Shown here: piece after piece, positions 50,625 through 59,463 of the stretch
How positions within the stretch are numbered: position 1 is the first letter of the stretch
Layout of the letters: every line of letters starts with the position of its first letter
From: Bdellovibrionaceae bacterium UBA2316
GTDB lineage: Bacteria > Bdellovibrionota > Bdellovibrionia > Bdellovibrionales > Bdellovibrionaceae
Assembly: GCA_002345205.1 (NCBI GenBank)
Contig: DDVI01000124.1
Location: 1 to 64,000, forward strand
Direction: 5' to 3'
DNA: 64,000 nt
Translations under genes and position numbers: made by a program
The notes under the pieces: model-generated
Seen by the model: the letters and a program-made list of their open reading frames with translations, nothing else
What the model was told of the DNA's origin: nothing
Databases searched by the model: none

Positions 50625-53405
50625 ATGAAACTACCAGATAGAAAAACCGTAGAAACAATCGCAACTCGAGCTCACTATTTAGCAACTCAGATGATCTTCC
50701 AAGCCAATCACCGCTCTGACAAAGCCAAGGGTGATCCAAAAATTGGTGGTCACGCGTCCGCTTCAGCCAGCGCACTTCATATTATGGGTGCATTACATTT
50801 GATCGTAAAATCGGGATTTGATCATATTGCCAACAAACCGCACGCATCACCGACCGATCACTCATACAACTACTTGATGGATTTGTTTTTAAATAAAGAT
50901 TTATCTCGCTTATCTCTTGAAGACGCGAACACGGCGATGATGGGACTACGTAAGTACTCTCAAAATGGCGAACCGGTTTTCCAATCATACCACTCAACCT
51001 ACGATTCTGATAATCACAACTTCTTCCCATCAGGAACTGTTGGTATTCCACCCGTTCAAGCGGGTTACATGGCTCTTGCGTATCGCTACGCAAAAGAACA
51101 TAACTACGAAGTTCCAGATGCGCACTTCTGGGCATTGACAGGCGATTCTGAATTCCGCGAAGGCAGCATGTACGAAGCCGTACCTGACTTTGCAGAACGT
51201 GAAATTGGAAACTTAACTTGGATTGTAGATTACAACCGTCAATCATTAGACGGTCACCGAATTTCAAACAAGAAAATCATGGATGGAACCGATGCCGATC
51301 GTATCGAAAGAACGATGGCGGCGAATGGTTGGGAAGTTATCCAAGTTCGTCACGGTTCTAAACGTAAAGAGCTTTTCGCTAAACCAGGCGGCGAGCAATT
51401 TAAAAAATTCTTGGAAGAAGACCTAGAAGATTATGAATTGCAAGCCTTGCTTCTGGTTAAAGACATGAAGGCGCTGAAAAAAGGTATCTCTAAAGAACAC
51501 CCTCAAATGAAGAAGTTCTTAGATTCAGTAGCGGATGAAGACTTATATCAAGCTATTCGGGATTTCGGTGGCCACGATATGTTGTTATTAGCTGAAGCGA
51601 TGTTAACGTCTAAGAAAAGCACCCGTAAGCCAACTATCATCATCGCCCACACACTAAAAGGTTGGGGATTAAAAATGGCAGCGGCACCAGGTAACCACAG
51701 TGCCTTACCAAATGAAGATGAAGTGGAAGAGCTTCGTAAAAAGCAAGGTATCGCGGGAACGGCATTATTTGCACGTTTCGATGATAACACAGCGGAAGCT
51801 AAATTCCTTAAAACTCGTGGTGACGAGTTATTAAAACAAATCAAAGCTCAGCATGAACTAAAAGCAAAAAATCAAACTTCGTTTGAAAAACAAATCGGCG
51901 CTCATGGTCCATTGCCCGTTTCACTTGAAATCAATACAAAGATGACTAGCTATCCACACACTCAGTGGATGTTGGGTCAGTTGACTGCAAAATTAACTCG
52001 TATTTCTAATACGGCGCTAGACAGTAAAGAAAAACCTCTAACTGCATCTGAAAAACCGTGGAAAGTTCCTGGCGAATTATTGATTTCGATGGCTCCGGAT
52101 GTTGGAACAAGTACAAATCTAAATCCGGCAATGGATGGAAAAATCTTCGGTGCACCGGTTGTGACAGACGTAGAAGCCGAATTAGGTGTTAAAGACAACA
52201 AACTTCCAGATCTAGTTCCGGGCGAAGAAGTAACAGATCGTTACCTTCGTTTTGAAATCGCAGAAGGTAACGTCATGAGCTGCGTGGGTTCATTCGGCAG
52301 AATGCGTGATACGCTGGGCATTCCAATATTACCTTTAATGACGGTTTATGACTTCTTCATTAAACGTGCGCTGGATCAATACTTCTACAATTTATATTGG
52401 AAGAGCAGCTTCATTCTAGTGGGGACACCGTCTGGCGTGACATTATCGCCAGAAGGCGCGCAGCACGGATGGAAATCAGATTTTCAAATTCCAAATCAAA
52501 TCACGTGGGAACCATTCTTTTGCCAAGAATTAGATTGGATTCTATGCGAATCCGTTCGTCGTCACGTTACTAACGATAACGAAGGCCGTAACGGCGTTCT
52601 TATCCGCGGAGTCACCCGCGGGGTAGAACAAAAAGATTTCGTAACATACTTGAAAAAACAATTGCGATTCAAAGCCTCTCAAACCGCACTGTGCCGTTCA
52701 GAATACCCATTAGAAAATGCTACACCAGAGGACTCAGTGGAAACTATTGCGGAAAGCGATATGATGGAAACTATCCGTCAGGAAGTTTTAAAAGGCGCTT
52801 ACTATTTAATTAACTACCAAGGTTATGCGGGCTACAACCCAGGTGAAAACGTTGTTAACATCTTTGCAATGGGTGCCATGGGAACAGAAGCTATCAAAGC
52901 CTCTGAAGTCTTATTATCAAAAGGCATATACGCAAACGTAATCATGGTGACGTCCTCTGATTTACTGTGCGGACAGCAAGCCCATGAAAACAACTACCAC
53001 TATTTGAAAAACGAACTAGGCATCAATTCAAATCTTTACATCAATACAAAAGGTGAATTGAACACAAGCGATCTAGTGCTAGTGGCGGGTAACCGTATTC
53101 CAATAGTTTCTGTTCATGATGGTGAGCCTGGTTTATTAGACAACTTGGGCTCTATCGTTGGAACAAAACAAGAATCATGTGCCGTACGTAGACACTCAAA
53201 ATGCGGCCGCCCTGAAGAGATCTACCACTATCACGGCATCGATGCCGATGCCGTGGTAGAGGCCGCCGGCAAAGCATTAAGCGAAACAGCTCTTGAAAAA
53301 GTAATGGTATCCAAACAAACATTGGGACAACTGGGGCTAAACGACCAGCCAGAAACCCAATGGCAAGAGCTATGGCCAAAAACAGCCCAAACTCAACGCC
53401 ACTAA
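50625..53405 (+). CDS. aceE: Homodimeric-type pyruvate dehydrogenase E1 (AceE-like)
   Basis: A 926-residue thiamine-diphosphate enzyme of the transketolase superfamily, resembling AceE, the decarboxylating subunit of pyruvate dehydrogenase. The TPP motif is GDSEFREGS near 171, followed by WIVDYNRQSLDGHRI. Further AceE-like blocks are TLKGWGLKMAAAPGNHSA and SGVTLSPEGAQHGWKSDF. AceE normally has GDGEMDEPES and EGLQHEDGH at these places, so it is a divergent subgroup. AAGG and the conserved start favour the ATG at 50625. No aceF or lpd is adjacent. A related alpha-keto acid specificity is possible. Confidence 0.78.
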   Translation: MKLPDRKTVETIATRAHYLATQMIFQANHRSDKAKGDPKIGGHASASASALHIMGALHLIVKSGFDHIANKPHASPTDHSYNYLMDLFLNKDLSRLSLEDANTAMMGLRKYSQNGEPVFQSYHSTYDSDNHNFFPSGTVGIPPVQAGYMALAYRYAKEHNYEVPDAHFWALTGDSEFREGSMYEAVPDFAEREIGNLTWIVDYNRQSLDGHRISNKKIMDGTDADRIERTMAANGWEVIQVRHGSKRKELFAKPGGEQFKKFLEEDLEDYELQALLLVKDMKALKKGISKEHPQMKKFLDSVADEDLYQAIRDFGGHDMLLLAEAMLTSKKSTRKPTIIIAHTLKGWGLKMAAAPGNHSALPNEDEVEELRKKQGIAGTALFARFDDNTAEAKFLKTRGDELLKQIKAQHELKAKNQTSFEKQIGAHGPLPVSLEINTKMTSYPHTQWMLGQLTAKLTRISNTALDSKEKPLTASEKPWKVPGELLISMAPDVGTSTNLNPAMDGKIFGAPVVTDVEAELGVKDNKLPDLVPGEEVTDRYLRFEIAEGNVMSCVGSFGRMRDTLGIPILPLMTVYDFFIKRALDQYFYNLYWKSSFILVGTPSGVTLSPEGAQHGWKSDFQIPNQITWEPFFCQELDWILCESVRRHVTNDNEGRNGVLIRGVTRGVEQKDFVTYLKKQLRFKASQTALCRSEYPLENATPEDSVETIAESDMMETIRQEVLKGAYYLINYQGYAGYNPGENVVNIFAMGAMGTEAIKASEVLLSKGIYANVIMVTSSDLLCGQQAHENNYHYLKNELGINSNLYINTKGELNTSDLVLVAGNRIPIVSVHDGEPGLLDNLGSIVGTKQESCAVRRHSKCGRPEEIYHYHGIDADAVVEAAGKALSETALEKVMVSKQTLGQLGLNDQPETQWQELWPKTAQTQRH

Positions 53406-53413
53406 CCTAAAAT

Positions 53414-53478
53414 GTACCTCCTACATTTCTGTCATGCTCCGCGGCTAGCGGGCCGCATGACAGAAATGTAGGAGGTAC
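53414..53478. repeat. Perfect long palindrome, two 24-bp arms
   Basis: GTACCTCCTACATTTCTGTCATGC (53414-53437, here only its ends matter: GTACCTCC and CATGC) is exactly reverse-complementary to 53455-53478, with a 17-base GC-rich middle that itself contains CCGC-GGCTA-GCGG. It begins 8 bases after the aceE stop. There is no T-run, so a dispersed palindromic repeat or RNA-processing element is more likely than a simple terminator. Confidence 0.85.
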
Positions 53479-53541
53479 CCTTCCTATAGATAGCTCGTTC
53501 AGTTTTTGTACAAAGTATCTCGGGTCTATCGTGCAATAAAA

Positions 53542-53569
53542 AAACCCAAGGTTTTAAGACCTCGGGTTT
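53542..53569. terminator. Bidirectional terminator between aceE-like and lipoprotein genes
   Basis: AAACCC at 53542-53547 pairs with GGGTTT at 53564-53569, and AGGT with ACCT inside, one mismatch between, with a 6-base loop. It has A-rich sequence on the left and T-rich on the right, so it suits both converging genes. Confidence 0.65.
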
Positions 53570-53599
53570 AGATTTTGGTAGATATGTTTTTATTTAAAA

Positions 53600-54832
53600 C
53601 TAAGGACAGTTAGATTTTTCTAATAATCTATCGGCATCGCCATTTACAAACACGCCACCTAGAGTGTTGTCTTTAAGGGCGGTCGCTTGTCCACATGAAT
53701 TGAACGACTTAGGAACTACCGCTAATAAATCTTGAACCGGATTTTTGTACCAAGCCATGTAATCAAGTTCAAATTCAGGAAGATTTGCATCTAGCTTAAC
53801 TTTAATTGTAGAACTCATAACTTGTTCCAACATCGCCAAACCACGTAATGTTTCGTCTGCATTTTTCACACATATACCTTTGTGAAATAAGAAGCCTTTG
53901 CGTTGATGAGCCACTTCCGCACCTTTTGGGCACAGTTGATTTTGATATTGAACTGCCCAACGACCTGCAGATACTAGATCCGAACCCAAGCTCATTGTTT
54001 CCTTCAACAAGTTTTGTGAACGTAATTTACCGAATTCAGGTAATTTTTCATTTACGATCGCGATCACATGCTCTGGAGTCGAACCTTCTTTGATATCTAA
54101 AGTATTCAAAATTTCAATGCCTTCAAAGCTATATGCCGTATAGAAATTTAAGAAAAAGATCATACCAGCAATGGATTGTCTAATCGCCATGAAATCAGGA
54201 GTCGACAACTTACGTTTAGTAATATTTCTAACATCACACTCATACTGCGACGGAGAAACTTGCGTGCACTCGTAAGAATCAGAATCTTTGAAAAGATTTT
54301 CTAAATACGTAGAACTGATTTCTATCGTTAGTTGTTTATCTTGGTTTTCGATCAAGAATTTTCTAAAGTCATTCAACGCTATTTGGTAATCTGAAATATA
54401 CGTTTGAACATCTTTAACTTTAGAGATGTCTTCTTTACCATCAAGTAAGAATCGTGTTGCGGGTGTATCTGGAAGCGCGTTGATTGATTTTTCGTAGTCT
54501 TTAACATTGCCATATTTGGTAACTAATGGCTTTACGCGGGCTACGATACCTTTGTTCACCATGAAGCTCTTCAAGAATTGCTTGTAGAACTGTGCTTTAA
54601 AGTTGTTTGGATCTTTTTCCAAAGCCATGTCCAAAACTCTATCCGCAGTCATAAACTGAGTCGGCGTAATTAATTGTTCTGCTGATTCAGTTAAGTCCGC
54701 TGATGACATCGATGATGTAACATAGACTTGTTTTTTTGATCCCGCATCTAGACCTTTAGACTTACTGTTCTCACACGCTACCTGGGTCACTAGACCTGCC
54801 ATTAAGATTGTTTTTACGATTAGTGTTTTCAT
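53600..54832 (-). CDS. Lipoprotein, paralogue 1 of a locally duplicated pair
   Basis: A 410-residue exported protein. The signal ends in QVAC, a lipobox-like sequence (Cys near 20). The body is mostly helical; the TPR-like ADRVLDMALEKDPNNFKAQFY near 65 is followed by a conserved domain with LLKETMSLGSDLVSAGRWAVQYQNQLCPKG and GFLFHKGICV. It shares this architecture with the gene at 56946-58283. The function is unknown. It is divergent from the TIGR02147 regulator at 54977, with a shared-sequence element between them at 54919-54958, suggesting direct control by that regulator. Confidence 0.82.
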   Translation of the reverse strand: MKTLIVKTILMAGLVTQVACENSKSKGLDAGSKKQVYVTSSMSSADLTESAEQLITPTQFMTADRVLDMALEKDPNNFKAQFYKQFLKSFMVNKGIVARVKPLVTKYGNVKDYEKSINALPDTPATRFLLDGKEDISKVKDVQTYISDYQIALNDFRKFLIENQDKQLTIEISSTYLENLFKDSDSYECTQVSPSQYECDVRNITKRKLSTPDFMAIRQSIAGMIFFLNFYTAYSFEGIEILNTLDIKEGSTPEHVIAIVNEKLPEFGKLRSQNLLKETMSLGSDLVSAGRWAVQYQNQLCPKGAEVAHQRKGFLFHKGICVKNADETLRGLAMLEQVMSSTIKVKLDANLPEFELDYMAWYKNPVQDLLAVVPKSFNSCGQATALKDNTLGGVFVNGDADRLLEKSNCP

Positions 54833-54918
54833 TTGTTTCTCCTTTCTATTTGTTTGTTTTTTATGTCTCGCTTACATAAGTGAATTTACAGAAAGTCGAT
54901 CGGTACCAACAGATTAAA

Positions 54919-54958
54919 TTTGTAAATAGTTAACAAAGATATTTACTAAAAGGTAAAC
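54919..54958. promoter_or_regulatory. Shared 40-base element (copy A) with TTTAC-N6-GTAAA inverted repeat
   Basis: The block from 54919 (starts TTTGTAAATAG) to 54958 carries TTTAC (54942-54946) and GTAAA (54953-54957), six bases apart. Copy B at 58341-58380 has the same pieces at the same spacing (28 bases from TTTGTAAA to TTTAC). It sits between a lipoprotein gene and the divergent TIGR02147 regulator. It is probably an operator for that regulator, possibly overlapping the promoter. Confidence 0.6.
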
Positions 54959-54976
54959 TTTCGGTAGTATTTACAT

Positions 54977-55792
54977 ATGTCCAAGACGTTCACCGTATTC
55001 GCATTTAACGATTATAAGAAATATTTCAATGCCTGGGTCGATTTACAGCCTAAACAAGGCTATGGAGAATACCGAAGGGTCGCTCAAGCGCTGAGCTTGT
55101 CCACCACCATGGTCAGCCAGGTATTTAAATCAGAAAAGCATCTAAGCTTAGAAATGGCGGCAGATCTGTGTGACTACCTAGGATTGAACGAAGACGAAAC
55201 AGATTACTTTCTTCTGCTGGTAGAGTTTCAAAAAGCCGGCAGTTTTAAATTGCGAGCGAAGCTAGAACGACAAATTAAAAAATCACAGGAAAAATCGGCG
55301 AAACTTGAATCCAAAATTAAAAAAGATATCGAGCTAAGCGAGACCGACAAAGGCATTTACTATTCTAGCTGGCTCTATCAAGCCACACGCCTGCTATCAG
55401 ATATTGAATCCTACAACGATGCCGAAGAAATTTCTCAGCGTTTGAATGTCCCAAAGAATCAAATCATTAAAGTCATGCAATTTCTAATTGAAACTAATCT
55501 GTGTCGTCGTGATAAAGGCAAACTCAAGATGGGTCCTGCGATCACACATTTAGCAGCAGGCTCGCCAATTGTCACTCGCCACCATTTAAATTGGCGCGTT
55601 CGGGGTTACCAGCACATGACGATCCCTGAAGAGAAAAACTTCTTCGCAACTGTACCCATGGTGCTATCGGAATCACTGGCGGAAAAAATTCGTCAGGAGC
55701 TTCCACAACTAGTTCAGAATATTCTGACCGAGGTTGCACCGTCGCCATCGGAGACGGTACGTTGTATGAATATTGATTTCTTTGAATTCTAG
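54977..55792 (+). CDS. TIGR02147/DUF4423-family DNA-binding regulator
   Basis: A 271-residue protein of a family expanded in Bdellovibrio and Fibrobacter. The N-terminus starts FNDYKKYFNAWVD. A helix-turn-helix follows (RRVAQALSLSTTMVSQVFKSEKHLSLEMAADLCDYLGL), then the LNEDETDYFLLLVEFQKA segment. A long helical linker leads to the C-terminal domain (YYSSWLYQATRLLS, LNVPKNQIIKVMQFL, NWRVRGYQHM). It is thought to be a regulator of surface or secreted genes. The promoter element at 54919 lies just upstream, so autoregulation and control of both lipoprotein paralogues is the working model. Its stop overlaps the next gene by 4 bases. Confidence 0.88.
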   Translation: MSKTFTVFAFNDYKKYFNAWVDLQPKQGYGEYRRVAQALSLSTTMVSQVFKSEKHLSLEMAADLCDYLGLNEDETDYFLLLVEFQKAGSFKLRAKLERQIKKSQEKSAKLESKIKKDIELSETDKGIYYSSWLYQATRLLSDIESYNDAEEISQRLNVPKNQIIKVMQFLIETNLCRRDKGKLKMGPAITHLAAGSPIVTRHHLNWRVRGYQHMTIPEEKNFFATVPMVLSESLAEKIRQELPQLVQNILTEVAPSPSETVRCMNIDFFEF

Positions 55793-56556
55793 TTATATTT
55801 GCGGAACTCGCGCGACTCGAACCAAAGTTTAAGCTCTTCCCAATCCGATGCCGACAAGTTTTTACTTAGTTGGGTTACTAGACTACGGATACTTTCATAG
55901 TCATCCGGAGTAAACTTAAACTTGGTAGGGATTACGAAATATCGAGGGTACGTTTTGTAACATGAACGGACTTCGTCTTTGTAGTTTTCATTCTCTACAA
56001 ATTCATTAAGTACGATTACTTTCTTTGCTCTAGCCAGGCATTTATCCAAGCCTTCATGCTTATCAATCCACTTAATACCCATCACGATTTCGTGAAGTAA
56101 TAGATACGTCTTAGACGTCGACGACATCACTTCCCAACGACGACGATCAATAAAGATCTTCTCTGGAGTATGCAATGCCACTTGTTCAGTTTGGATTTCT
56201 AAAGGAATACCGATCTTTAAGGCATCCAAGGACTTCAAATTAGCCGGAACGATATACCACTTCCGTGCTTTTGCAATATGCAGGAAATCGGCGGCTAAAT
56301 CTGGAAACTGAGTTTGCAATGTTTTAATGATTGGCAAAATAGTTTCTTGATATTCAAGTATCTCGGTGACATCCACCTGATACTCTTCAATCATTTTACC
56401 TTCGATAGCATTTCCTCCACCCACGTCGGCTCCGCCCGCCTCACTGACCGGGCCAGTTGGCGTTTTAGGTGCTTGCGTTTCAGTGACTTGAATCGTTTCC
56501 CGATTCCCACCGCAGGCCACCAAGAAAGCAAGTAGTAAAAAAATCCATTTTTTCAT
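55789..56556 (-). CDS. Lipoprotein of unknown function
   Basis: A 255-residue lipoprotein (lipobox VACG, Cys near 15). A Gly/Ala-rich linker (SEAGGADVGGGNAIEG) is followed by a helical body. The body includes LPIIKTLQTQFPDLAADFLHIAKARKWYIVP and LLLHEIVMGIKWIDKHEG. The HEIVM segment resembles a single HExxx metal-like motif, but the second His of HExxH is absent. Third gene of an operon with 56556-56930 and 56946-58283; it overlaps its upstream neighbour by 1 base and the TIGR02147 gene's end by 4. Confidence 0.72.
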   Translation of the reverse strand: MKKWIFLLLAFLVACGGNRETIQVTETQAPKTPTGPVSEAGGADVGGGNAIEGKMIEEYQVDVTEILEYQETILPIIKTLQTQFPDLAADFLHIAKARKWYIVPANLKSLDALKIGIPLEIQTEQVALHTPEKIFIDRRRWEVMSSTSKTYLLLHEIVMGIKWIDKHEGLDKCLARAKKVIVLNEFVENENYKDEVRSCYKTYPRYFVIPTKFKFTPDDYESIRSLVTQLSKNLSASDWEELKLWFESREFRKYN

Positions 56557-56930
56557 TACTTCATCTCCATATGGCGTACATTCACTTCAGCAATTAGGAA
56601 CACGGTTTCTTTCAAAACTTTTTCCTTTGTATATTCAGAAATAATAATACGCTGATTTTTAATATCGTAAAATCCTCTCAACTTGCTATATACGTCTTCT
56701 TTTTTTGTTTTCGTGTTCGTAATCGTAACCGAAACATTTTTAAGCAACATGTTCGGCGTAGTCGATCCGCTCTCGGCCTTATCCGCACGAACGGAAATAC
56801 ATTTACCTATCTTTGAATTGCACGAGTCCAATTCAAATTTGGAAATGGATGATTCCATTTGTGTTTGGCCATAGGATACTGAACCTACGACTGTTACTAT
56901 TAAAAAAAGAGTTTTTAGGCGTGTGACCAC
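56556..56930 (-). CDS. Small secreted protein of unknown function
   Basis: A 124-residue protein with a signal peptide (TLFLIVTVVGSVSYG). The mature part is predicted beta-rich, with paired Cys in DSCNSKIGKCISVRADKA and strands such as KNVSVTITNTKTKKEDVYS and FLIAEVNVRHMEMK. No family is recognised. It sits 15 bases downstream of the lipoprotein at 56946-58283 and overlaps the next gene by 1 base, so all three are likely one transcript. Confidence 0.65.
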   Translation of the reverse strand: MVTRLKTLFLIVTVVGSVSYGQTQMESSISKFELDSCNSKIGKCISVRADKAESGSTTPNMLLKNVSVTITNTKTKKEDVYSKLRGFYDIKNQRIIISEYTKEKVLKETVFLIAEVNVRHMEMK

Positions 56931-56945
56931 TTATTGTCTCTCTCT

Positions 56946-58283
56946 TTATTGTTCTTGTTGTAGGTCAATAGTTGCCGACGTTACTGGTAAATTCAGTTCA
57001 TATGAATTTGCACAATGAGTTTTACCCACTTTTGGATCCAATACGAAATCTTCTGCATTTTTATCTTTGTAAATACCGCCAAGTGTTTTGTCTGCAAGCT
57101 TAGAAACACGTCCACATGAATCAAACTCTGCCGGACCTATCGTTTTTAAATCCGTCGTAGGATTTCTAAACCAACTTAGGAAATCAACATTAGTTTCCAC
57201 ATTTTGGCCATGACGATTCATCATCGTAGTTTTCACCGGGCCAGATAAAATCTGCTCAAGCATTTTCAAACTTCGATCAACTTCGTTATCCGCTACTACG
57301 CAAATACCATCGTGGAACAAGTAACCCTTTCGCTGACGAGTCACTTGCGGACCTTTAGGGCATAATTCTTTTTGATACTTAATAGCGTATTTCGCAGATT
57401 CAGAAAAATCAGAACCAATCGAAATCGTTTCACGCAGTAAGTTCTTCTGTCTTAGTGTAAAAATATTTGAGTTCACATCCATTAAATACTGGTAGCTTTG
57501 CTTACCGCTTAACTTACCATCTGGATCTAATGTTGCTAATTTATCAAAACCTTCCATATTATATGAAGTAAAGAACGAGAAATATAGAACCATTCCGCCG
57601 ACCATTTGACGAAGACCCATCAAATCCGCAGGACCCAGTTTCTTTTGGAATACGTTATTGTAATTACAAATAGCCTTACCAGACGCTTCATCAATCATGT
57701 CGCATGAATATTTAGCTTCGATTCCTGTGTTAATCAGAAGGAACAAAGGATCTAAGTTCAGAGTTAATGATTTATCGTAATTCTTGATCAACCATTTTCT
57801 AAATCCATTCCAGTTTTGCTGATGCTCGAAAAAGAAGTTCTGCATGTCGGATACAGTTTTAATATCCTCTGTTCCATCCAAGAAATACTTACGAGCCGGT
57901 ACGTTTGGGATACTATTGATTACGTTTTCAAGTTCTTTTAGTTTGCCCTGCTTTCTAACGAAGGGCTTGATGCGAGTTAAGATACCTTTGTAAACTGTGT
58001 ACACTTTCAAAAAACCTTCGGTGTAGAACTGCGCCTTTAAGTTATCTGGATTTTTGATCAATGCCATTTGGAATGCTTTTTCAGCAAGAGGAAATGTGTG
58101 GAAAGTTAATAACTGTTCGCCAGAATCTGCAAGTTCTGCATCTGTCATTGTCTCGTCGACCTTTACGATCTTCTCGTCAGTGACAGGCTTTTCAATCGTC
58201 TTTTCGATTACTTTTTCATTTGGCTGGCAACCCATGGCTAAGATCGCCGAAACCGTTAAAAATACTCTAAATAGTGTTTTCAT
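56946..58283 (-). CDS. Lipoprotein, paralogue 2 of a locally duplicated pair
   Basis: A 445-residue lipoprotein (lipobox AMGC, Cys near 19). It shares the architecture of the 53600-54832 protein: a TPR-like AEKAFQMALIKNPDNLKAQFY near 70, RKYFLDGTEDIKTVSDMQ, SCDM and LCPKG Cys positions, NLLRETISIGSDFSESAKYAIKYQKELCPKG, and KGYLFHDGICV. It has extra C-terminal residues. The ATG at 58283 is preceded by AGAGG. It is the first gene of a three-gene operon and has the 40-base element (copy B) 58 bases upstream. Confidence 0.85.
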   Translation of the reverse strand: MKTLFRVFLTVSAILAMGCQPNEKVIEKTIEKPVTDEKIVKVDETMTDAELADSGEQLLTFHTFPLAEKAFQMALIKNPDNLKAQFYTEGFLKVYTVYKGILTRIKPFVRKQGKLKELENVINSIPNVPARKYFLDGTEDIKTVSDMQNFFFEHQQNWNGFRKWLIKNYDKSLTLNLDPLFLLINTGIEAKYSCDMIDEASGKAICNYNNVFQKKLGPADLMGLRQMVGGMVLYFSFFTSYNMEGFDKLATLDPDGKLSGKQSYQYLMDVNSNIFTLRQKNLLRETISIGSDFSESAKYAIKYQKELCPKGPQVTRQRKGYLFHDGICVVADNEVDRSLKMLEQILSGPVKTTMMNRHGQNVETNVDFLSWFRNPTTDLKTIGPAEFDSCGRVSKLADKTLGGIYKDKNAEDFVLDPKVGKTHCANSYELNLPVTSATIDLQQEQ

Positions 58284-58340
58284 CACATACCTCTGATTGA
58301 ACCTATATTAACCAGATAAGTGATAGAGAAATAGACATAT

Positions 58341-58380
58341 TTTGTAAACAGTAAACACAACAATTTACATTTTAGTAAAC
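58341..58380. promoter_or_regulatory. Shared 40-base element (copy B) with TTTAC-N6-GTAAA inverted repeat
   Basis: Starts TTTGTAAACAG at 58341 and holds TTTAC (58364-58368), ATTTTA, GTAAA (58375-58379). The order and spacing match copy A at 54919-54958, and the element precedes the paralogous lipoprotein gene. Extra GTAAACA repeats lie at 58344 and 58351. Confidence 0.6.
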
Positions 58381-58461
58381 ACTTGCAGACCAAGATACTG
58401 TACTAACTACTCGACTATCCAGACTTTAGACAGATCTTTTAAGTCGGATTAGGGCTTACGA

Positions 58462-59445
58462 TTACTTTGGGCTGTTGGCTTCCCAGTATTGTAGACCGAT
58501 GTTTAACTGCTCCATCGTTTTGTTGTAGATGTCAGTTTGGATTTGCTGATTCTTAGCGTTTTTCTCTGGAGAGTTAGACACCTTGAAGTTTTGCAATTCC
58601 ATTTTGAAATCTTGCTTAGCCGAAAGCTCGATTTTCTTTAGCAAAGGTAACATCATTTTTGGATCTAGTTTTTCTTCAATAGCACTATCCATTGGAGGCA
58701 AGAAGCCAGAAACTTTGTACCCTACTTTGTCAGCGAAAGGCAAACGAGCGATAAAATCTAGTTGCTGAGTGTACGCTACAGCTTGGTGAATTTTACCAAC
58801 AGTCGAAAGTGGCTGAGAAAGTAAGCTTTCTTTTAATAGAACGTCTCTGATGAATTGAGCACGGAACATTAGAATTTCGTATGCAGTATCTTCATAACGT
58901 GAGTGATTTTCGATGTGCATTTCGATCAATGCATTTACTTTTTCATCAGATAAGAAGCCACAAACAGTTTGCATCGCTAAAGTGCGACCCAACTTGATTT
59001 TGTTAATACGATTAACTTCCGCGTCTGTGTACGCGATCTCATTGCCTTCTTTATCCATAAGTTTAGTTGGATTCACTTCACGGATTTCTTTTTGCCATAA
59101 GTAAACTAGCTCAGCTAAATCACTTACAGAAATAGCTTCAGCTAATTTCTTTCCAAAAGGCATTAGTTGAGATGGGATTGGGCTTAATTTTTCGTAGTTA
59201 GCTTCATCCATCAATTCTTTAACAGGAAGGAAAACACGTTGGTCATTGATACCAACAACCGTTGAATCCATGCCGCCAACCATTTGGTCCATTTTGTTGT
59301 TTGTTGTATCCATACCCGAAGTCATGTGATCCATTTTTTTGTTCAAATCGTCCATTTTATTTGGAACGTCGATCAAGTTATGAACTTTATCACACGCTGC
59401 TAATGATACTAATGCGATTACCAATACTAATAATTTCATTTTCAA
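58462..59445 (-). CDS. Lipoprotein with N-terminal heptad-repeat stalk
   Basis: A 327-residue lipoprotein (lipobox SLAAC, Cys near 19). Residues about 27-60 are a short repeat of KMDxLNKKMDHM, SGMDTTNNKMDQM and GGMDST, with Met/Asp at regular spacing, consistent with a coiled coil. The rest is helical with no recognised family. It follows the chalcone-isomerase-like gene by 18 bases on the same strand. It probably forms an oligomeric periplasmic or outer-membrane component. Confidence 0.78.
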   Translation of the reverse strand: MKMKLLVLVIALVSLAACDKVHNLIDVPNKMDDLNKKMDHMTSGMDTTNNKMDQMVGGMDSTVVGINDQRVFLPVKELMDEANYEKLSPIPSQLMPFGKKLAEAISVSDLAELVYLWQKEIREVNPTKLMDKEGNEIAYTDAEVNRINKIKLGRTLAMQTVCGFLSDEKVNALIEMHIENHSRYEDTAYEILMFRAQFIRDVLLKESLLSQPLSTVGKIHQAVAYTQQLDFIARLPFADKVGYKVSGFLPPMDSAIEEKLDPKMMLPLLKKIELSAKQDFKMELQNFKVSNSPEKNAKNQQIQTDIYNKTMEQLNIGLQYWEANSPK

Positions 59446-59463
59446 TTCTCCTAGAAATAAAGA

